A stretch of 64,000 nucleotides of DNA from JACKJK01 sp046159835 (GTDB lineage Bacteria > Pseudomonadota > Alphaproteobacteria > Rhizobiales > Tepidamorphaceae), in contig NZ_JBJXCY010000002.1 of NCBI RefSeq assembly GCF_046159835.1, positions 992,001 through 1,056,000 of the forward strand. Reading direction: 5' to 3'. A model generated the notes under the pieces. That model was not told the DNA's origin. It did no database searches and saw only the letters and a list, made by a program, of their open reading frames with translations. The translations under genes were made by a program, and so were the position numbers. Shown here piece after piece: positions 58,620-64,000 of this stretch (position 1 is the stretch's first letter; each line of letters starts with the position of its first letter).

Positions 58620-61106
58620 TTACCCACGCGGCTTGGCGCGCAATGTCGGGTCGGCACTGGCGGGGTCTTCGGGCCAGGGGTGCTTGGGGTAGCGTCCGCG
58701 CATGTCTGCGCGCACATCGGCCCACGACCCGAGCCAGAAGGCCGGCAGGTCCGCCGTCACCTGGATCGGGCGCGAGGCCGGCGACAGCAGGTTGAGCCGC
58801 AGCGGCACGCGACCATCCAGCACGCTCGGGTGGGTGTTCAGCCCGTAGAGCGCCTGCACGCGCACATCCACCGCCGGCCCGCCCTCGGCTGAATAGTCGA
58901 TCCGCGCCGACGACCCCGCCGGGGTCTCGAACCGCTCCGGCAGCAGCGATCCCAGCCGGCGCATCAGGTGGTCCGGCACCTGGAAGGCGAGCGCGTTGGA
59001 GACATCGCTCGTTGTGATCTCCCGCAAGGCGGTCTTGCCCGCGATGAAGGGGCCAAGCCACGCCTCTAGGTGGCCGGTCAGCCAGTGATCGCCGAGGTCC
59101 GGCCACCCCGCGTCCGGGTCGTACGCCCGAGCAAAGGACACACGCGCAGTCAGCGACCGCGCTGCCTCGGAGAATGGCAGCGCGTCCAGCCCCGCCTCGC
59201 GGATACCTTCGATCAGGGCGGTCGCGACCTGTTCTTCATCGGCGCATTCAAGCGGCCTGCGCTTCAGCGAGATGGCGCCGAGCCGCTCCACCTGTTCCGC
59301 GACCACGCGCCCGCGCGCCGCATCGAATCGGACGCTGCCTTCGCGCACGACTTGGTCCGCGAACAGGTCCAGCACATCGCTTTCGGTGATGGGCGCGGCG
59401 AGCCGGACGACCGCATCCGCCCCGCGCCCCTGCGCTTCGGCCACCACCAGCCAGTCATGTTGCGCCAGCTTGTCGCCCTCGGCGAGACCGACGCCCTGTC
59501 CGTCCACGTTCAGGTAGCCCTGCCCCTCGCGGCGGCGGCGCGCCACCCTGTCAGGGTAGCCGCGCGCAAGGATCACGCCCGCACGGTCGGCACGCGCCGC
59601 ACGCTCAGCCTTGATCCCGGCACTGCGGGCCAACCGCGAGGCGAGGTCGCGCACGCGCCCGCTTTTCAGCGCGCTGTCGAGCCGGTTGCGCAAGTCGGTT
59701 TCGCGCCCGCCCACATCCTCGCTGATGACGGCAGCAACCTGCGCGGCGAGAGCCTTGTCAGGCTCGTTCTGCGCCCCGCACAGCATCGCCGACAGGCGCG
59801 GATGCAGGCCGACATCGCCCATGCGCTCGCCGAGCGGTGTCAGGCGGTTGTCACCGTCAATCGCGCCGAGCTGGCGCAGCAGGGTTTCGGCTGCCTCAAG
59901 GGCGGCGGCGGGTGGCGCATCTATCCACGGCACAGCACCAGCATCGCTGACGCCCCACGCCGCGAGCGTCAGCCGCAAGCCGGACAGGTCGGCCCCGAGG
60001 ATTTCCGGTTCCGGGTGCGCGGCAAGCCCGCGCTCCTCGGCTTCCGCCCAGAGGCGGTAACAGGTTCCAGGGCCAAGGCGGCCCGCGCGCCCGAGCCGCT
60101 GCTCGGCATTGGCTCGCGTCACCCGCACGGTTTCCAGCCGCGACATGCCGCGCCGCTGGCTGTAGCGCGGCACGCGCATCAAGCCGCTGTCGACCACCGC
60201 GCTGATGCCCTCGATTGTGAGGCTGGTCTCGGCAATCGACGTTGCCAGCACGATCTTCTGCACACCTTCCGGTGCTGGCGCGATTGCCCCGTCCTGTTCG
60301 GCGCGGTCGAGACTGCCGTGCAGCGCATGGATGCGCACGCCTTTGTGGCTGCCAAGCATCTCGGTCAGGTGATTTTCCGTGCGCCGGATTTCCGCCATGC
60401 CCGGCAGGAAGACCAGCACAGATCCGCCTTGCTCCAGCGCGCGCCTCGCCGCCTGCGCCGTGGCGCGTGCGATATCCTCACCCGGTTGCGGTCGCCCGAG
60501 ATGGACGGTCTCGACGGGAAACATGCGACCCTCGGCGGCGATGACCGGCGGGTCGCCAAGCGCCTTGCCGATTGCGCCGATATCCAGCGTTGCCGACATC
60601 AGGACGATACGCAGGTCTTCCCGCAGGCCCGCCTGCGCATCGCGCGCCAGCGCCAGTGCCAGGTCGGCATCGAGCGAGCGTTCGTGGAACTCGTCGAAGA
60701 CGACCGCTGCGACGCCCTCCAGCGACGGGTCCTCGAGGATCATCCGCGTGAAGACGCCTTCTGTGACAACGTCGACTCGGACATCGGGTCGGCTGCGCGT
60801 ATCGAGCCGCGCGCGCAGGCCGACGAGATCGCCCAGCTTCGTGCCGGTCATGGACGCCATCCGCGTGGCGGCGGCACGCGCCGCCAACCGGCGCGGTTCG
60901 AGCACGATTATCTTCCGCCCGACCGCCCAGCCTTCACCGGCCAGCACCAGCGGAACGGTTGTCGTCTTGCCCGCGCCGGGCGGAGCCGCGATGATGAGCG
61001 AATTCCCGCTGGCGGCCTTCGCGCGCACGTCATCGAGAACCGCAACGATGGGCAAGTGATCCGCCGTGGCTGCCGAGCGCAGCATCTTTTGTTCGTCCGT
61101 TGCCAT
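58620..61106 (-). CDS. hrpB: ATP-dependent helicase HrpB
   Basis: An 828-residue DExH-box helicase. Walker A is IAAPPGAGKTTTVPLVL, Walker B/DExH is VVFDEFHERSLDADLALALA, motif III is LMSATLD, and IVLATSIAETSLTIEGISAV with QRLGRAGRLGPGTCYRLW are motifs V and VI. The C-terminal HrpB domain (AFQVPDHLMRRLGSLLPERF, HPWPEDPASADPTL) is complete. Length is standard. The cellular RNA substrate is unknown. Its stop abuts that of the extensin-like gene on the other strand; it is divergent from the A2M gene. Confidence 0.95.
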   Translation of the reverse strand: MATDEQKMLRSAATADHLPIVAVLDDVRAKAASGNSLIIAAPPGAGKTTTVPLVLAGEGWAVGRKIIVLEPRRLAARAAATRMASMTGTKLGDLVGLRARLDTRSRPDVRVDVVTEGVFTRMILEDPSLEGVAAVVFDEFHERSLDADLALALARDAQAGLREDLRIVLMSATLDIGAIGKALGDPPVIAAEGRMFPVETVHLGRPQPGEDIARATAQAARRALEQGGSVLVFLPGMAEIRRTENHLTEMLGSHKGVRIHALHGSLDRAEQDGAIAPAPEGVQKIVLATSIAETSLTIEGISAVVDSGLMRVPRYSQRRGMSRLETVRVTRANAEQRLGRAGRLGPGTCYRLWAEAEERGLAAHPEPEILGADLSGLRLTLAAWGVSDAGAVPWIDAPPAAALEAAETLLRQLGAIDGDNRLTPLGERMGDVGLHPRLSAMLCGAQNEPDKALAAQVAAVISEDVGGRETDLRNRLDSALKSGRVRDLASRLARSAGIKAERAARADRAGVILARGYPDRVARRRREGQGYLNVDGQGVGLAEGDKLAQHDWLVVAEAQGRGADAVVRLAAPITESDVLDLFADQVVREGSVRFDAARGRVVAEQVERLGAISLKRRPLECADEEQVATALIEGIREAGLDALPFSEAARSLTARVSFARAYDPDAGWPDLGDHWLTGHLEAWLGPFIAGKTALREITTSDVSNALAFQVPDHLMRRLGSLLPERFETPAGSSARIDYSAEGGPAVDVRVQALYGLNTHPSVLDGRVPLRLNLLSPASRPIQVTADLPAFWLGSWADVRADMRGRYPKHPWPEDPASADPTLRAKPRG

Positions 61107-61201
61107 GAAAACGCCAGAACGTTGCGCCGAGATTGACGCGGCCCATAACTAGAAAACAAATTGCCCGCCGGTTTCGCGGCCGATCAGTTCCAGAGGTTGA
61201 T

Positions 61202-64000
61202 ATGCAAAATCAAGTCGCCCGCCTGTCCGACGATGGCATGTTTCGCGTGTGCCTGCTCACGCTGTTGGCGCTGACCGCACTGGCGCTGGCAAGCCTCGTT
61301 CCGCAGTCAGCACGCGCCGGCGAACCTTCCCGAACCCATCAGCAGAGCTTCTATGCCGGCGAAGGTCTGCGACTTGAGGCGGACATTCTCAAGTCCGTAC
61401 CGAAGCCCGAGGAACGGCCCGAACGCCTGCGCCAGTTGGCAAGCCAGGCCCTCAAGACAAACGACATTCCCGAAGCGCGCAAGCTCTACCGCCAGGCGAT
61501 CGTCGCCGACCCCGAGAGCGTGCTGGCATGGATCGGCCTGTCGGACGCCGCCGCCCGCTCGACCAGCGACAACTGGCAGGAACGCTCCCAGTTCCAGCGC
61601 GAGGCGCGTGGCAGTGCGTCCCGCGCGTTGAGCCTTGCAACGAACGAACGCGAACGCGCCGCGGCCCTTGCCCGTCTTGGTGCGGCATTCGAGCTGACGC
61701 GTGACTATCGCGCCGCGCTCGATGCCTACCGCGAAAGCCTCGAGAACCAGGAAAATCTGGGCATCCGGCAGACCTACGCGGCGCTGCGCACCCAGTGGGG
61801 CTTCCGCGTCGCCGACTACAGCGTCGATTCCGATGCCGCCCAGCCGCGCGTCTGCTTCCAGTTCTCCGAACCGCTGGACCGCACGGTCCGCGATTTCACG
61901 CCCTACATCGTCGCCGGTGGCGCGAACGACGTCGCCGTGTCCTCGACCGAACGCGAGATCTGCATCAGCGGCCTCGAACACGGCCAGTCCTATGATTTCG
62001 TCCTGCGCGCGGGCCTTCCCTCCGACATCGACGAGCCGCTAGAAGCCGCTGCCGACTATGCGATCTACGTGCGCGACCGCTCGCCAAGCGCGCGCTTCAC
62101 CGGCCGCAACTACGTGCTGCCGCGCACCGGCCAAACCGGCGTCCCCGTCGTCAGCGTCAATGCCAGCGAACTCGCCATCGAGATTTTCCGCATCCCCGAG
62201 CGCGCGCTGGTCGAGCACGTGCGCGCCGACCGCTTCCTCGAACAGCTTCAGGGCTACGTGCTGGAGGACTTCGAGAACGAAGCTGCCAACCGCATCTGGT
62301 CCGGCACCATGCAGACCGAGAACACGCGCAATGCCGACGTGACCACCTCGATCCCCGTGCTGGAAGCCGTCGGACGGCTGGAGCCCGGTGTCTACGTGAT
62401 GACCGCCGGCGTGGAAGGCGCGGAGAAGGACAGCTGGGAGCCGCAGGCGACCCAGTGGTTCATCGTCTCCGACCTCGGCCTGACGGCACTGTCCGGCAAT
62501 GACGGCATCCACGTGCTGGTGCGTTCGCTGGAAACCGCCGAGCCGGTCTCCGGCGCGACCGTCGATCTCGTCGCCCGCAACAACGAGGTGCTGGCCCGCG
62601 CCACCAGCGATGTCTCCGGCAACGTCACCTTCGACGCCGGCCTTGCGCGCGGCAATGGCGCGCTGGCTCCGGGCATGGTCGCGGTGCGCACGCCGGGCGG
62701 CGACTTCGGCTTCCTCGACATGACCTCGCAGGCCTTCGACCTGACCGACCGTGGCGTGGAAGGGCGCGCCGCACCCGGCGCGCTCGATGCCTTCCTCTAC
62801 ACCGAGCGCGGCGTCTATCGTCCCGGCGAGTTCGTGCAGGTCGGCGCATTGCTGCGCGACGCGCGCGGCGAGGCCGTCTCCAACCTGCCGCTGACACTGG
62901 TGACCGAACGCCCGGACGGCGTCGAATATGCCCGCACCCAGCTGCAGTCGAATTCCGCCGGTGGCCGCACCCACGAGGTCGGACTGCTGGCAGACGCCCA
63001 GTCCGGCACCTGGCTGGTGCGCGCCTATGTCGACCCGAAGGGCGATCCCGTCGGCGAGGTGCGTTTCCTCGTCGAGAACTACGTGCCCGAGCGCATCGAG
63101 CTGACGCTGAGCGAACCCGCGACCCAGCCGGACGCGGGCGGCACCGCGCAGATCGGCGTTGACGCGCAATATCTCTACGGCGCCCCCGCCGAGGGCCTCA
63201 CCATTGGTGGCGAGGTCGTGGTGCGCCCGGCCAAGGCCGAACTGCCCGGTCTCGACGGCTTCACCTACGGTATTGACACGGAAGAGGCCCAGCCGGTCGC
63301 GGGTGAACTGCGCACGGCCGCGCAGACCGGCGAAGACGGCACCGCGCAGGTCGATGTGAACCTGCCGACGCTCTACGTCTCGCGTCCGCTGGAAGCCGAT
63401 ATCACTGTGCGCGTCACCGAATCCGGTGGTCGCGCCATCGCCCGCAAGCTGACCGTGCCGCTGCGCCCGCGGGGAGCCGTCATCGCCGTGCGGCCCGTCG
63501 CCAAGGCCGATGCACTGTCGCCCGGCGGCACCGCCGCCTTCGACGTGGCGCTCGCCGCGCCCGACGGCACGCTGCTGCAGCAGGGCCAGGTGCGCTGGGA
63601 AATGCTGCAGGTCGAGCGCGACTGGCAGTGGTACCACTTCAATGGCAACTGGCGCTTCGAGCCGATCGAGCGCACGCGCCGCATCGCGAGCGGCGAGGTT
63701 GCCACCACCGACGATGCGCCGGTGCGCATCGAGACCTCCGTGGAGTGGGGCACGCATCGCCTCGTGCTGCGCAACGCCGACGGCACCATCGAGACCGCCC
63801 ACACCTTCCCGGTCGGTTTTTCCACCGGCGCGCCCGATGCACCCGACACCATGTCCGTTTCGCTCGACCGCGAGTCCGTGGACCCCGGCGAGCGCATCAG
63901 CGTGCGTGTCGCGCCGCGCTTTGCCGGCAAGGTCACCGTCGCGATCATCGGCAACGGCGTGCAGGCCCTGCGCACCATCGATGCCGGCCCCGCCGGGGCC
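61202..64000 (+). CDS. Alpha-2-macroglobulin-like protein, N-terminal part (3' end outside window)
   Basis: The first 933 codons of a large secreted protein; the frame is open at the right edge. The N-terminus has a hydrophobic signal (CLLTLLALTALALASLVPQS, cleavage after ARA) without a lipobox Cys. Residues 65-190 look like TPR helices (NDIPEARKLYRQAIVADPES, DYRAALDAYRESLENQ). Macroglobulin domains follow: FRVADYSVDSDAAQPRVCFQ, LDAFLYTERGVYRPGEFVQV (the bacterial A2M hallmark near residue 540) and LTLSEPATQPDAGG. Family members trap proteases in the periplasm or help wall synthesis with PBP1C. Thioester and C-terminal domains would lie outside. AGAGG is seven bases before the ATG. Confidence 0.92.
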   Translation, partial: MQNQVARLSDDGMFRVCLLTLLALTALALASLVPQSARAGEPSRTHQQSFYAGEGLRLEADILKSVPKPEERPERLRQLASQALKTNDIPEARKLYRQAIVADPESVLAWIGLSDAAARSTSDNWQERSQFQREARGSASRALSLATNERERAAALARLGAAFELTRDYRAALDAYRESLENQENLGIRQTYAALRTQWGFRVADYSVDSDAAQPRVCFQFSEPLDRTVRDFTPYIVAGGANDVAVSSTEREICISGLEHGQSYDFVLRAGLPSDIDEPLEAAADYAIYVRDRSPSARFTGRNYVLPRTGQTGVPVVSVNASELAIEIFRIPERALVEHVRADRFLEQLQGYVLEDFENEAANRIWSGTMQTENTRNADVTTSIPVLEAVGRLEPGVYVMTAGVEGAEKDSWEPQATQWFIVSDLGLTALSGNDGIHVLVRSLETAEPVSGATVDLVARNNEVLARATSDVSGNVTFDAGLARGNGALAPGMVAVRTPGGDFGFLDMTSQAFDLTDRGVEGRAAPGALDAFLYTERGVYRPGEFVQVGALLRDARGEAVSNLPLTLVTERPDGVEYARTQLQSNSAGGRTHEVGLLADAQSGTWLVRAYVDPKGDPVGEVRFLVENYVPERIELTLSEPATQPDAGGTAQIGVDAQYLYGAPAEGLTIGGEVVVRPAKAELPGLDGFTYGIDTEEAQPVAGELRTAAQTGEDGTAQVDVNLPTLYVSRPLEADITVRVTESGGRAIARKLTVPLRPRGAVIAVRPVAKADALSPGGTAAFDVALAAPDGTLLQQGQVRWEMLQVERDWQWYHFNGNWRFEPIERTRRIASGEVATTDDAPVRIETSVEWGTHRLVLRNADGTIETAHTFPVGFSTGAPDAPDTMSVSLDRESVDPGERISVRVAPRFAGKVTVAIIGNGVQALRTIDAGPAGA

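Noticed and set aside
1..64000. Insertion sequences, prophage, integrase, toxin-antitoxin, tRNA or rRNA genes
   Set aside because: No transposase, integrase, phage or toxin-like protein was recognised, and the gaps between genes are too short or lack cloverleaf-like sequence; a tRNAscan run would settle the last point.

Overview
This 64 kb window is an ordinary, densely packed stretch of chromosome from a GC-rich alphaproteobacterium, most likely a member of the Hyphomicrobiales (Rhizobiales) or a close relative. The case rests on gene content and order: argH next to a LptM-like lipoprotein, lysA and a TIGR02302/DUF4175 protein; a zinc-ribbon protein divergent from ftsE-ftsX; cpdR; phaR divergent from phaA; metX-metW; chorismate mutase-hisC-tyrC followed by a convergent DUF2125 gene; and bdhA followed by a patatin-like phospholipase. 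I see no insertion sequence, prophage, CRISPR array, rRNA or tRNA. Almost every base is assigned to a gene. The only gene-free stretch above 300 bases is the phaR-phaA divergent region (25565-25865).

Layout. 0-9 kb: the end of an acyl-CoA dehydrogenase, an EamA transporter, an L,D-transpeptidase, an SDR, a HIG1-type twin-membrane protein, cobalamin adenosyltransferase, rhomboid protease, and the etfB-etfA-hbd operon. 9-16 kb: two small proteins, TlpA divergent from argH, LptM-like lipoprotein, lysA, DUF4175. 16-25 kb: cpdR, zinc-ribbon protein, ftsE-ftsX, YdcF, rpmF, gamma-glutamyltransferase, an EAL protein with a degenerate GGDEF. 25-28 kb: phaR, phaA, a small antisense membrane gene, phaB. 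28-39 kb: Ca/cation antiporter, DMT exporter, cupin, gloB, methyltransferase, metW/metX, chorismate mutase-hisC-tyrC, DUF2125, ChaC-like cyclotransferase. 39-46 kb: nrdJ, mtgA-MFS-acyltransferase operon, ispA. 46-54 kb: a surface-sugar and sulfate-activation locus (gmhB-like phosphatase, cysD, cysNC, a glycosyltransferase; divergently an AGE epimerase, UDP-glucuronate 4-epimerase, UDP-glucose dehydrogenase). 54-64 kb: ispG, bdhA, patatin, extensin-like protein, hrpB, and the first 933 codons of an alpha-2-macroglobulin-like protein that runs off the right edge.

Three themes connect the genes. First, C4 and storage metabolism: phaR, phaA, phaB, bdhA, a patatin next to bdhA, hbd, ETF and an acyl-CoA dehydrogenase cover polyhydroxybutyrate precursor synthesis and degradation (no phaC here). 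Second, the cell envelope: L,D-transpeptidase, MtgA, FtsEX, IspA, IspG, extensin-like protein, A2M, and the UDP-uronate/PAPS locus. Third, cell-cycle and second-messenger control: CpdR and a PdeA-like EAL protein whose promoter carries a CtrA-like half-site pair.

Nothing here is clearly a new defence or mobile system. The most interesting candidates are the PAPS/uronic-acid locus without a visible sulfotransferase, the probable CTG start of the extensin-like gene, the candidate PhaR operators, the compact NrdJ, and several small conserved-looking orphan proteins. Start sites, promoters and operators are read by eye and have not been tested by any search.
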